Positions 52,500 through 61,364 of a stretch of 64,000 bases of DNA are shown in pieces. Within the stretch, counting starts at the first letter, position 1, and every line of letters starts with the position of its first letter. Location: assembly GCA_008081045.1 (NCBI GenBank), contig VMDC01000001.1, positions 62,001 through 126,000 of the forward strand, written 5' to 3'. A model generated the notes under the pieces. That model was not told where the DNA came from. It made no database searches and was given only the letters and a program-made list of their open reading frames with translations. The position numbers and the translations under genes are program-made. The DNA comes from Gammaproteobacteria bacterium (GTDB lineage Bacteria; Pseudomonadota; Gammaproteobacteria; Pseudomonadales; Pseudohongiellaceae).

Positions 52500-53627
52500 C
52501 TAGCCACCGGCCATCACTTTTGTAATCAGGCTGCTAAACCGGCTAAGCCCGGCCTGAAGATGGTCCTCCAACAGGGCAGAACTGAAGCGAAAGTGATTTT
52601 CCACGCCAAATTTGGTGCCGGGTATTACGAGCACATCCTCTTCCTTCAACAACCGCCTTGCCAGATCCTCTGAACTGATCGGCAGATCAAATCTGGGAAA
52701 AGACATGGCTGAGGCTTGAGGGGCCACCACTGAAAACACACCCGGATGTGAATTCAGCGCTGCAGTGAAAGTATCAAAGCCGCGCCTGATCAGCGTTCTG
52801 GCTCTGGCCCTGAGTTTTTCCCTGGCCGTTTCTGCCAGCGCGTAATCCGCCAACTTCATGGAAAAAATTGTGGCAGCAATCGCCGCGTACTCATGGCGGC
52901 GCCAGCACGCCTCAATCACCTCGGCAGGTCCAACCATCCAGCCCAGTCTCAATCCCGGCAAGCCATAGGCCTTACTCATGGAGTTGATCGCGATGACGCG
53001 CTCGTATTCCCCCCAAAAGCTCGGGGTTGGCGTGTCGCTGTTTAACTCGGTCCCGGCATAGACTTCATCTGCGACGATCCAGGCCCCTACACCGGCGGCC
53101 GCAGAAACGAGGGCCTGACGATCTTTATCGGTCAGGATGCGACCGGTGGGATTGTTGGGATTCACCACATGAATGATTCGGGTGTCTTTGTCGGTCTGCT
53201 GCCGCAGAGAATCGGTATCCAGTGCCCAGGCTTCAGATTCCATCATGTCGACGGTTCGCACTTCGAATCCGAGGTTTACGGCATTACCGCTCAGCTGCTC
53301 GTAAGTTGGCCGGAACCTAATCATATTGTCGCCGGGCTGCAGCAGAGTTGCTGCCACCAGTGTATTGGCTTCACTGGCGCCGATAGTCACCAGCACATTC
53401 TCGGCAGTGGCTCCTGTATACAGACTGGCAATCTTTTCCCGCAAACTCTGCAGGCCATTCACCTGTGGGTAGTCCACCAGCGTGGCAAACAGTGACGGTG
53501 TGTCCACCTCTGCCAGTTCAAACAGTTCGGCAAATGTCAGCGGATGTACACCGCTCTCGGCGAAATGATATTTCACCGAATGTTCGTTCTCTGACATGTA
53601 TTGTTCTATCGCGAAAGGCTGGAACAT
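52500..53627 (-). CDS. Class I/II PLP-dependent aminotransferase
   Basis: This fold-type I aminotransferase (375 aa) is cytoplasmic. The PLP lysine is in 'AINSMSKAYGLPGLRLGWMVG', and the Asn and Asp contacts are in 'VVNPNNPTGRIL' and 'WIVADEVYAG'. The C-terminal arginine for the substrate carboxylate is in 'ENHFRFSSALLEDHL'. The N-terminus 'PFAIEQYMSENEHSVKYHFAESGVHPLTF' resembles a group related to capreomycidine-synthase-like aminotransferases. Substrate not predictable. It is followed on the same strand by nothing but the terminator; the D-aminoacylase gene lies upstream. Confidence 0.85.
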   Translation of the reverse strand: MFQPFAIEQYMSENEHSVKYHFAESGVHPLTFAELFELAEVDTPSLFATLVDYPQVNGLQSLREKIASLYTGATAENVLVTIGASEANTLVAATLLQPGDNMIRFRPTYEQLSGNAVNLGFEVRTVDMMESEAWALDTDSLRQQTDKDTRIIHVVNPNNPTGRILTDKDRQALVSAAAGVGAWIVADEVYAGTELNSDTPTPSFWGEYERVIAINSMSKAYGLPGLRLGWMVGPAEVIEACWRRHEYAAIAATIFSMKLADYALAETAREKLRARARTLIRRGFDTFTAALNSHPGVFSVVAPQASAMSFPRFDLPISSEDLARRLLKEEDVLVIPGTKFGVENHFRFSSALLEDHLQAGLSRFSSLITKVMAGG

Positions 53628-53814
53628 GGAATAGACCTGATTAGTGACTTAAGTGATGAGCGCGCGGGCAGACCCCTCTGTTTGTCGTCATGTTATCGGG
53701 TTTGATGGGGTCGAAAAACTGGCATCATTCGCGACCGATCGCACCGGGTTCATGCGTTCTGATCAGTGAGCAGGTTCTGTCATTCTGTATGTGCTCAGGC
53801 CTGCTGTGCCTTGC

Positions 53815-55401
53815 TCAGAAACCTGCCCGCTTCAGGGCCTGGCCCGGGCGTGCGCCGGTAGCTTCGCCGTCCTGTAACACCAGCTCACCATTGACCCAGA
53901 CCGAACTGATGCCGGTGGAGAGTTGCTGGGTATCCTGAACCGTAGCATGATCCTGCACGGTATCCGGATCCAACAGTACCAGGTCAGCTTTCATGCCTGC
54001 AGCCAGCAAACCGCGATCGGCAATGCCGATGGCCCTGGCTGCGCGCTGGGTCATGGCGGCAATCGCTACCTCGAGAGGCATGGCACTGTGGTCTCTCACG
54101 TATCTGGCAAGAACACGCGGGAAGGCGCCGTGGCCTCTTGGATGTCCGGTGAACCCGCCATCAGAACAAATATTGGCAAAACCCCATTGGATGAGGCGGG
54201 CTATGTCATCTTCGTGCATAGAGCGCCCCATGATGGATTCGGAGCTGAGCCCGCCATTGGCTTCTGTCCATTCCATGGATTCCCTGATTACATCAGAAAG
54301 CGTTTGCGCTTCGCTTGTGCCTCTCAGAACAGCAATGTCAGCAATGGACAGTCCGACATAGCTGGGTTCGGGAGCGAAATACGTAAAAATGATGCCATCA
54401 GCCGGCGCGATACTTTCAAGGACAAAGCGAATCTCTTCCATGTCGTCGGGATCGCGATTTGGTAGCAACACGCCGATGGTGGACTGCCAGTATTCATAAG
54501 GATAGATGTCAGCAGTGACTTCGATACCTTCATCACGAGCTGCGTCCAGCATTGCTATCACCCTGTCGGCTTCCCCCCAGACTTGTTTGGCGGCTAACTT
54601 CATATGGGAATAATGCACCGGCATACCGGTAACGCGACCGATCTGGATCAGTTCCTCGATCGCTTCGAATACGAATCGGTCCTCTGAGCGGACATGAGAC
54701 GCATAGCGCGTGCCTGACTCTGCAGCAGTCTGAGCCAGGCGAATGATTTCACTGCCTTCTGAAAATTTGCCCGGCACGTATTCAAGGCCGCTGGAGAATC
54801 CCAGAGCACCGCTGGCTAATTCCCCGGCGAGCAGGTCTGCCATGGATTCTACTTCGTCATCGCTGGCGGCCAGATGCGACCGGCTGCCCAGCACCACATC
54901 ACGAATTGTGTTGTGGCCTACATAAGAGGCCACGTTAACTGCAGCAGGGGATCGCTCATAGGTCTCATAGAAATCGGCAATAGGGTAACTGTGTCCTCCG
55001 TCCTGACCGAAAACTGACGTAGTGATGCCCTGTGTGAGTATTGGAATGGCATCTTTATTGGTGTCCAGGCCGCGATCATGGTGGCTATGGGTATCGATGA
55101 AACCCGGAGTCAGCGTTAAGCCGCCGGCATCAATGACAGTCTCTCCGGGCAGTGGCTGCAGCATGCCAATTTCAGTGATGAGCTCGCCCCGAAACCGCAA
55201 GGCTCCGCTGTAGGCAGGCTGGCCGCTGCCATCGATGATCCGGGCATTCGTGATGAGAGTGGAGTTGACAGGCGCGTCCGCAACTTGGGGTTCGCCACAG
55301 CCAACCAGGGTGAACAGGCATACAGCCAGCAGCGAAGTCTTGACCGCGCAAGACCCTGATCGGGCAAGACAGCGAAAATGAGACGATTGACTTAAGCGCA
55401 A
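53815..55401 (-). CDS. N-acyl-D-amino-acid deacylase family lipoprotein
   Basis: This 528-aa envelope amidohydrolase has a lipobox 'TLVGCGEP' (Cys35), after which it is tethered to a membrane. Metal ligands are intact: His105 and His107 in 'PGFIDTHSHHDRGLDT', then 'NVASYVGHNTIR', 'ASHVRSEDR', 'VHYSHMKLA' and 'NICSDGGFTGHPRGHGAFPR' with the catalytic Asp. The Cys that bridges metals in the characterised Alcaligenes-type enzymes is not seen at 'TTSVFGQDGG'. Function: hydrolysis of N-acyl-D-amino acids or D-amino-acid-containing peptides, by family. It is a divergent paralogue of the gene at 9573, which lacks the His pair. Confidence 0.87.
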   Translation of the reverse strand: MRLSQSSHFRCLARSGSCAVKTSLLAVCLFTLVGCGEPQVADAPVNSTLITNARIIDGSGQPAYSGALRFRGELITEIGMLQPLPGETVIDAGGLTLTPGFIDTHSHHDRGLDTNKDAIPILTQGITTSVFGQDGGHSYPIADFYETYERSPAAVNVASYVGHNTIRDVVLGSRSHLAASDDEVESMADLLAGELASGALGFSSGLEYVPGKFSEGSEIIRLAQTAAESGTRYASHVRSEDRFVFEAIEELIQIGRVTGMPVHYSHMKLAAKQVWGEADRVIAMLDAARDEGIEVTADIYPYEYWQSTIGVLLPNRDPDDMEEIRFVLESIAPADGIIFTYFAPEPSYVGLSIADIAVLRGTSEAQTLSDVIRESMEWTEANGGLSSESIMGRSMHEDDIARLIQWGFANICSDGGFTGHPRGHGAFPRVLARYVRDHSAMPLEVAIAAMTQRAARAIGIADRGLLAAGMKADLVLLDPDTVQDHATVQDTQQLSTGISSVWVNGELVLQDGEATGARPGQALKRAGF

Positions 55402-55464
55402 ATCACACGCTCCTGGGTAACTGGTGGGCAGCTTGTGTATGAGTGCGCATGAGAGATCTGGTTT

Positions 55465-55878
55465 TTATGGCCCGGGATTTGTGTCTTGATTCAGGGGGAC
55501 CAATCCAAACAGATCCCTGATCTCATTGGTATTCAAGTAGAACACCACGAACGAATACAGGCCCAGAGGCACAGCATGAGTGATGGCAAAGAGCAGATAC
55601 TCACCCGCGGAAGAAACAGCCATCATCAGAAATATCAACTGGAACGCATGGACGACGGCATTGACAGAAGCGAGCAGCGTGGCGGCAATCCAAACCAGAT
55701 ACCTGCGATACAGAATTCCAATCGCCAGGCCCGCTCCCAGCACCGCCGTGATCAAACCCAGAGACAACCCTCCGGCTGAGAGTCCGACATCGATAATGCT
55801 GAGCGCACTGGCAAGCAACATAATGCCCGCAGCGACATAGATGCCGGTGGGATTCTCGGGAAAGTGCAGTAATTTCAT
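55465..55878 (-). CDS. Small integral membrane protein (137 aa)
   Basis: Four hydrophobic spans are visible: about 12-30 ('YVAAGIMLLASALSIIDVG'), 33-55, 60-85 and 90-115 ('YLLFAITHAVPLGLYSFVV'). No catalytic motif or recognised family is present. It is on the same strand upstream of the D-aminoacylase gene, with a 63-bp gap, so the two may share a transcript. The 195 bp between it and the next gene upstream contain only a short hairpin (CGGCTTA-AGCA-TAAGCCG, 56008-56025). Confidence 0.65.
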   Translation of the reverse strand: MKLLHFPENPTGIYVAAGIMLLASALSIIDVGLSAGGLSLGLITAVLGAGLAIGILYRRYLVWIAATLLASVNAVVHAFQLIFLMMAVSSAGEYLLFAITHAVPLGLYSFVVFYLNTNEIRDLFGLVPLNQDTNPGP

Positions 55879-56073
55879 AATGGACAGTATTGGCTTTATT
55901 ACGGGATTTTATTTTTTGCCCATATTGCGCTTGTGCGGCCGCTGTTTCAAGCAAATTGCTGGGTCGATTCCCGTCTATTCGCGCTTGCTGAGATCGGATT
56001 TGCGTGCCGGCTTAAGCATAAGCCGACTGAAACTCGTTCGGCAGGATTCACCTTTCCGAAGAGGCGCTTGGCT

Positions 56074-56403
56074 CTATGTATGGAGAAGAACAACGGTGCG
56101 AGACAGACGAAGGTGCAAGACAGGCAAAAGTGCGAGACAGACAAAGGTGCCCATGAGGATGGGCGGTTCGTTGGCGACGACGCCGAGCATCATGAGTATT
56201 CCCATGGCAGCGAATGCAAAAGAAAATGTTCTTACGCCTTTGCATAACATGGCACCGTAAGCATCTTGATCCCTGATTTTGCTTGGACCCCATCCGCTGA
56301 ATAGCGTCCAGTGTTTTCCTTTCTCTATGTAATTGGTGAGTAGATAGGTAGGGAGAGCGCCAATAAGAATAAACAGCAGGCCTGACAATTGGAGTTCACT
56401 CAT
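56074..56403 (-). CDS. Small membrane protein with a repeat-altered C-terminus (109 aa)
   Basis: Residues 7-25 and about 60-85 are membrane spans, separated by a soluble segment 'KGKHWTLFSGWGPSKIRDQDAYG'. The last 25 residues are encoded by a 17-bp tandem repeat (56096-56146) and are probably not the ancestral sequence. No family is recognised. The ATG has GGAG upstream. The gene starts 8 bp after the stop of the membrane protein at 56412, so the pair is an operon. Confidence 0.65.
   Translation of the reverse strand: MSELQLSGLLFILIGALPTYLLTNYIEKGKHWTLFSGWGPSKIRDQDAYGAMLCKGVRTFSFAFAAMGILMMLGVVANEPPILMGTFVCLALLPVLHLRLSRTVVLLHT
56096..56146. repeat. 17-bp tandem repeat, three copies, inside a gene
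   Basis: Three consecutive units of GTGCGAGACAGACAAAG type start at 56096, 56113 and 56130, with a partial fourth (GTGC). They form the 3' end of the membrane protein gene on the opposite strand. As 17 is not a multiple of three, each unit is read in a different frame, so copy-number change would alter the protein end. Confidence 0.85.
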
Positions 56404-56411
56404 GACGTATT

Positions 56412-56786
56412 TTACTCCGCTGCAGAGGAGTCGCTTGGTCTGGCTTTGTGCTTATAAAAGAGTAGTCCAGCAACACCGGCGCATAGGCTACTGAGAAGCG
56501 TGTTAATGGTGGTCCAGGCCCACCAGTAGTCGGTAGAGACCATAAAGAAAGCCGCCAAGAAACAACCTGCACTGTTCGTTACCAGCACAAAGAAAGCCTG
56601 TCTGGCCAATGATGCCAGAACAGCAATACACGAGACCGTCAGGTAGGGCACGGCCATCAGAATCAGCTGCGCTTCGTCCTCTGTGCTGGTTTCGTTGGCC
56701 AGAAAGGTAATCCAGGTAAAGGCAATCCAGCCATTGAGTGTGGTGCACAGAAAATACCAATCAAATTTGGCCTCTGACCCTTTCAT
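56412..56786 (-). CDS. Small integral membrane protein (124 aa)
   Basis: Four membrane spans are evident, for example 'YFLCTTLNGWIAFTWITFL', 'LILMAVPYLTVSCIAVLAS' and 'TTINTLLSSLCAGVAGLLFY'. A short charged C-terminus follows. The ATG has GGAGGG upstream. It is the first gene of a two-gene set of small membrane proteins beside the TonB-dependent receptor. No function can be assigned. Confidence 0.7.
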   Translation of the reverse strand: MKGSEAKFDWYFLCTTLNGWIAFTWITFLANETSTEDEAQLILMAVPYLTVSCIAVLASLARQAFFVLVTNSAGCFLAAFFMVSTDYWWAWTTINTLLSSLCAGVAGLLFYKHKARPSDSSAAE

Positions 56787-56836
56787 CTAACTGATCCCTC
56801 CGCCCTGGCCGGAATTCTGATCGCGCCGCGAAAGCC

Positions 56837-59323
56837 TCACTGGAAGGCGTAGCGAAGGCCCAAAAAAGCAGCCCGTGGCGGTGCAGGCCCCAGGAACAGC
56901 GGAACAGTGAGATCTTCGATAATGGGCACCTCGAGCTCCCCGGGTTCTTCGCCCAACAGGCCGAATGTTTCGAACTCTTCGTCCAGGAGATTATTTACGG
57001 TTGTAAAGATTTCAAACTGATCACTGAACTGATAGCGGGCTCGAAGATTGACCAGCGTGTAGCCCGCGACCGTGTTCAGTTGATTGGATTCATCACCCCG
57101 CAAATGTTGGTCACTGTTGCTGATTACGTCCAGCCCGATGCCGAAACGATCAGTCACCCGATAATTCGTGAGCAGCTTGAACTGGTTCTGAGGAATGCCG
57201 GGAATCTGGTCGCCGTTCTCCACCAGGATTTCCCCTTCGTCGTCTGCAAAAGCGTGATTCGGGCTCAATACCTTGAAATTGTCCTCGAAGGTGGCGTCGA
57301 CAAAGCTGTAAGCCAGTGTCCAGTTCAGGTGCTGCAAATTGCCTGAGAGCCGGCCTTCAAATCCTAGGCGCTGTGTTTCATCTACATTGGCAAAAAGGCC
57401 AGTCGCCCGGCCCGTGGTCTGGAACAGGATGTCGTCCTTGTTTGTGGTGTGAAAAACACCAGCAGAGTAGGCGATGTCACCCAGAAAACCACGGGCGCCA
57501 ATTTCAAAGCTGTTGGACACAACATCATCCAGTGGCGGATCGGCAAGGAAGGCATTGGGCAAACGGCATTCGAAGTCCACATCATCGGGGTCATCGCCGC
57601 GCTCGATAGCAAACTTCACCGCAAGCTCAAACACGCCTTCGTTACAGGCCAACTCTATGGGGGTAGGGGCCCGCGATGAGCGGCTGAATGAGGCGTAGAG
57701 ATTATGATTCTCGGCGGCTTGCCAGGTAATGCCCAGGGCGGGATTGATACGACTGAAATTATGGTCGCCATTAAGTTCCGGGCGCATGCCGGACTGGTCA
57801 CGCAGGGTGACGTCAGTGTCATTGGCGCGTAAGGACAGCGTCAGGGCGACCGCGTCATTGAGATCCAGAGTTGAAGTCATGTAGGTGCTCAGCGTTTCGG
57901 TTTCGGTATTGATCAGAGTCGCCGCATCGTCCACAAAGGTGCCGGTGCCGAGCCCGGTGGTAATGCGAGTGAGCGGATCGATCTCAGCGAGTTCCAGAAC
58001 CGAACGAAAATCTGACTCACCGTTGAAGTAGGAACCTCCGAGTACAATCTGACCCTCGTAGCCGGCGAAGGTGCCTTTGAGTGTCCATTGAAAGTCACCG
58101 CCGAATGACTGCTGTACCCGATTGCTGATGTTGTTGATGGCATCGTCCGCCAGCACACCGGTGCCCGACAACTCGTCGTCCTCAAACCCTTCGATGTTGT
58201 ACTCTTCATCCTCGCCAAGACTGCTAGCCAGGTTGTTGAGGAAGTCCTCCAGCGCCTCGGCGTCGCTGAATTGACCCTCGCACAGATCATCATCATCGAT
58301 GCCGAGTTCCTCGACATCGTCTTCTTCCAACCCTTCAATCAGGCCATCGCCACCGGCAAATTCACAGACCGCAAATTCAGTACCGTCACCGTTAAACGCA
58401 TCGGTGTCATTTTCGCGCCAGAACAGGTTGCCGCTGAAACTGATGCTGGCAGACACTTCTTGGGCGAAGTCGAGGCTCGTCATGGTCAGTTTATTTTCTG
58501 TGATGTCGGGGCCGGTGAATATCGCCTCACGTCGCAGGTTTAACAGTTCAACCGGCGCGGCGCCGTTGCCAATCAGATCGGAGCGGCCATGCTGAAGGTT
58601 GAGATTGACGGCGGAATATTCGGAGCGCCAGCTGAGACTGCCGTACAGGTTAAGCGCGTCTGATTCAGACTGATCGCGCCAGCCGTCCTCGTCGAAGCGC
58701 TCCACATTGAGATAGTAGCCAAGCTGGCCATCATTGCCGCCTATCTCAAAATTGGCGGTACTGCGACCAAAAGAGCCGGCACTGACTTCGACATTAGCGC
58801 CTTGGAAGTTGAAGCCATTCTTCATGTCGATCACGAGAGAGCCACCCAGGCTGTTGAGGCCATAGAGCGGGTTAGAGCCACCGCTGAGAGTAATCTGATT
58901 GATGGCGGATTGGGGCAGCAGGTCCCAATTGACCGCATCACCCAGTGGCTCATTGATGCGTACACCGTTTTGGTAGACCGCTAACCCCTGGGCCAGACCC
59001 AGTAGCGGGGATGCGGTGAAACCACGGTACTGTAAATCGCGTTGTAAAGGGTTGTTCTGGGCATCATTCAGGGAAACGCTGGAAAACGACTGACCCATGA
59101 AATCAGCCAGGCTTGCGCCTCCCACATTATCCAGATCCTGCGCCGAGCCAACCTGAATCGGATAGGGCAGTTTGCTGCTGTCGATACTCGCGCCGGCAGG
59201 CACCACGTCAATCACCAGAATGTCCGCTGAAGCCTGTGCAATGACCTGAGATGCCAGCCCGGAGAGAGCCATGCCGATGGCGAGACTCAGGGGGCTGACA
59301 GGATGAGCGAGATTGTTGTGCAT
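56837..59323 (-). CDS. TonB-dependent outer-membrane receptor with an acidic loop
   Basis: This 828-aa receptor has a signal sequence to about residue 30 and a TonB-box-like start 'ADILVIDVVPAG'. The plug domain (about 55-180) contains 'LQYRGFTASPLLGLAQGLAVYQNGVR' and 'GLNSLGGSLVIDMKNG'. A 22-strand barrel region to the end finishes 'FLGLRYAFQ', slightly unusual because Phe is the penultimate residue. Residues 321-394 contain 29 Asp/Glu and no Lys/Arg, including a Cys pair at 320 and 348. The loop probably projects outside the cell and may bind cations or a basic ligand. No substrate can be named; no siderophore gene is nearby. Confidence 0.92.
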   Translation of the reverse strand: MHNNLAHPVSPLSLAIGMALSGLASQVIAQASADILVIDVVPAGASIDSSKLPYPIQVGSAQDLDNVGGASLADFMGQSFSSVSLNDAQNNPLQRDLQYRGFTASPLLGLAQGLAVYQNGVRINEPLGDAVNWDLLPQSAINQITLSGGSNPLYGLNSLGGSLVIDMKNGFNFQGANVEVSAGSFGRSTANFEIGGNDGQLGYYLNVERFDEDGWRDQSESDALNLYGSLSWRSEYSAVNLNLQHGRSDLIGNGAAPVELLNLRREAIFTGPDITENKLTMTSLDFAQEVSASISFSGNLFWRENDTDAFNGDGTEFAVCEFAGGDGLIEGLEEDDVEELGIDDDDLCEGQFSDAEALEDFLNNLASSLGEDEEYNIEGFEDDELSGTGVLADDAINNISNRVQQSFGGDFQWTLKGTFAGYEGQIVLGGSYFNGESDFRSVLELAEIDPLTRITTGLGTGTFVDDAATLINTETETLSTYMTSTLDLNDAVALTLSLRANDTDVTLRDQSGMRPELNGDHNFSRINPALGITWQAAENHNLYASFSRSSRAPTPIELACNEGVFELAVKFAIERGDDPDDVDFECRLPNAFLADPPLDDVVSNSFEIGARGFLGDIAYSAGVFHTTNKDDILFQTTGRATGLFANVDETQRLGFEGRLSGNLQHLNWTLAYSFVDATFEDNFKVLSPNHAFADDEGEILVENGDQIPGIPQNQFKLLTNYRVTDRFGIGLDVISNSDQHLRGDESNQLNTVAGYTLVNLRARYQFSDQFEIFTTVNNLLDEEFETFGLLGEEPGELEVPIIEDLTVPLFLGPAPPRAAFLGLRYAFQ

Positions 59324-59416
59324 GCTGTCTGCCCTCAGAGCAATTGACCTTCGTATAGCGGTGGGTATGAGGTGTTGCTTTCTGTCTTCGCAGAATTCGC
59401 TGACCTGATGTGCTTT

Positions 59417-59425
59417 AGTATAGCA
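59417..59425 (-). promoter_or_regulatory. Extended -10 promoter of the TonB-dependent receptor gene
   Basis: On the minus strand TGC-TATACT is a good extended -10, about 94 bp before the receptor ATG. No clear -35 precedes it. Confidence 0.5.
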
Positions 59426-59549
59426 AACTCATGCTTGAAGAGGGCCCGGGTCAGGCAGCTTTGATGGCCTGAAAAGGCGTCACTCACCGGCGGCGCTGGG
59501 GTGACAGGTTGCACGGCAGTTTTCCATCGGGGCGGCGAGTGCCAAGGCT

Positions 59550-59578
59550 TTGACCAAGCTGATCAGTCTGTGTAGATT
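59550..59578 (+). promoter_or_regulatory. Sigma70 promoter of the short-chain dehydrogenase gene
   Basis: TTGACC (59550-59555) and TAGATT (59573-59578) are separated by exactly 17 bp, 59 bp before the ATG at 59638. The divergent gap 59324-59637 holds only this and the receptor promoter. Confidence 0.6.
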
Positions 59579-59637
59579 AGCGCCTCGTTATTTGCCTGGC
59601 CTGCGCCGGCGATTGAATCCTGAAAGTGGAGAAAACC

Positions 59638-60330
59638 ATGGCGACTGTTCTTATCACCGGCACCAATCGTGGCCTCGGTCTGGAATTTGTTAAGCGCTTC
59701 CTGAAGCAGGGAGATCAGGTGATTGCTACCTGTCGCGACAGCAGTCAGGCGCCTGAGTTGCTGGCGCTCGTCGACACCAACACCTCACTCAGTTTGATGA
59801 ATCTGGACGTTTCGGATGAGCAGTCTATAGCCGGCTTCGCTTCTGCACTGGGCGACACGGCGATTGATATTTTCATCAACAATGCCGGTGTCTATGGCCC
59901 CCGCGACGCCAACTTCGGCAAAGTGAAGAGCGCCGACTGGGAGTCGGTATTGAAAGTGAATGCGATTTCTCCCCTTTTGCTTACCCAGCAAATCATCAGC
60001 AATCTGCGCTCAGGTCATGCCAGAAAGCTGGTCTATGTCACGTCCAAAATGGGGTCCATTGACGACAACCGGGGCGGCGGCAGCTACATCTATCGCAGCT
60101 CCAAAACCGCGCTGAACTCGGTTGTCAGAAGCCTGTCCGTCGATCTCAGGGAAGAGGGCTTTTCTGTGGCGCTTCTGCATCCGGGTTGGGTCCGGACCGA
60201 CATGGGTGGTCCCAACGGCTTAATTGATGTTGCCACCAGCGTCTCGGGGATGATGTCAGTGATTGAAGGTCTGAGCCCGACCGGCTCCGGTCAGTTTTTC
60301 AACTACGATGGCAGTATCATCCCCTGGTAA
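59638..60330 (+). CDS. Short-chain dehydrogenase/reductase
   Basis: This NAD(P)-dependent oxidoreductase (230 aa) is a single-domain Rossmann protein. The cofactor motif is 'TGTNRGLGLEF' near residue 7, 'NNAG' follows near 86, and the catalytic Ser, Tyr and Lys are in 'VTSKMGSID' and 'YRSSK'. The ending resembles the 'C-factor'/sniffer-like subgroup. Substrate unknown. The ATG at 59638 has GGAG seven bases upstream; an in-frame GTG at 59626 is the ribosome-binding region and is rejected as the start. Confidence 0.9.
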   Translation: MATVLITGTNRGLGLEFVKRFLKQGDQVIATCRDSSQAPELLALVDTNTSLSLMNLDVSDEQSIAGFASALGDTAIDIFINNAGVYGPRDANFGKVKSADWESVLKVNAISPLLLTQQIISNLRSGHARKLVYVTSKMGSIDDNRGGGSYIYRSSKTALNSVVRSLSVDLREEGFSVALLHPGWVRTDMGGPNGLIDVATSVSGMMSVIEGLSPTGSGQFFNYDGSIIPW

Positions 60331-60465
60331 TCCGGCGCTGTTTTTTCCCGGCTCAGCCTCAGATCTGATGAATCACGCCCGGCGTATCCTGACAGACTCA
60401 GTGTTCCACCAACCAATCAGCGTGTCCGGTTTTATCCCGCTCTGTCACTCGGTTCTAATTTGACT

Positions 60466-61092
60466 ATGAAGAAATTGTTCACTGCCTGTGCCCTGTCACG
60501 GATCGTGCGACTGGCCATCCTGCTGGGGATTACGCAAAGTGCCTTTCACGCCTACGGGCATGGCGGGGTCGCTTTTGAGGACGATTTGTGCGTGATCAAT
60601 GTCAATTTTATGCAGGCGCATTTTACCGTGTTTCAGCCGGAAACCCGGCAGAACACTGAATATTGCGAAGACATCCCGGATGTGACGCGATCCGTTTTCG
60701 TGATGGAATACCTGCATGATCTGCTCACGGAAATGGCAATTGATTTTCGCATTGTGCGCGACATCAACAACGTGGGTCGGTTCGCCTCCTGGAAAGACAT
60801 TGAAGCGATCGACGATTTGGAGGCCGCCACCGTGTTTTACCAGCAACCGCGTATTGAAGAGGGCGGTTTCTACCGGACCAGCTACGAGTTCCTCGAAAAA
60901 GGGACTTACATCGGGGTCGTGACCGCAGTGCATCCGGAGGAAGAGCGGAACTACAACGCCGTGTTTTACTTTCAGGTCGGAGGCAGAGACTGGGGCACGA
61001 TACCGCTGTTTATCCTGATTGCTGTGCTGCTTCAGCTGGGTTACTGGCTGAGCCAGGGAGGCTGGCAGCGCATCCGCTCCAGAACCGCCTGA
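60466..61092 (+). CDS. Exported, C-terminally anchored protein of unknown function (208 aa)
   Basis: The start is the ATG at 60466, since an in-frame TTG at 60460 is less likely. A signal sequence ends near His-Ala-Tyr-Gly-His. The mature domain begins 'HGGVAFEDDLCVINVNFMQAHFTVFQPE', and a Cys pair ('DDLCV', 'EYCEDIPDV') could form a disulfide. A C-terminal membrane span ('TIPLFILIAVLLQLGYWLSQG') leaves a short basic tail. The first residues of the mature form include His-Gly-Gly, reminiscent of copper-handling proteins with an N-terminal His, but this is not established. I do not recognise a named family. Confidence 0.72.
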   Translation: MKKLFTACALSRIVRLAILLGITQSAFHAYGHGGVAFEDDLCVINVNFMQAHFTVFQPETRQNTEYCEDIPDVTRSVFVMEYLHDLLTEMAIDFRIVRDINNVGRFASWKDIEAIDDLEAATVFYQQPRIEEGGFYRTSYEFLEKGTYIGVVTAVHPEEERNYNAVFYFQVGGRDWGTIPLFILIAVLLQLGYWLSQGGWQRIRSRTA

Positions 61093-61364
61093 GCCGCTTT
61101 GGTTTATCAGAGATCGCCCCGAGTTGCCGAGCCGCGCTGAATGAGGACCCGGCACGATGCTGCCGGCCATTGAAAGCCGCCGAGAGGCAGACGCGTTCGC
61201 TGACTCTCACCGAAACTTTTCCTGAGTATTCAGTCCTAACCGGTCTCGCCGATAGCCCTATAGAGGCTCTGGGAAAGTTGGTCTGATTCCTGATCTGACT
61301 CCTGATGGAAAGACCCCTCCTGACTCCTCTTCACTCAGTGTGTCGTCGATTGGAGTAACCGCCC

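Noticed and set aside
55947-56293. Alternative frames across the 56096-56146 repeat
   Set aside because: They arise because the 17-bp unit opens all frames; none has a supported start or membrane-protein continuity.
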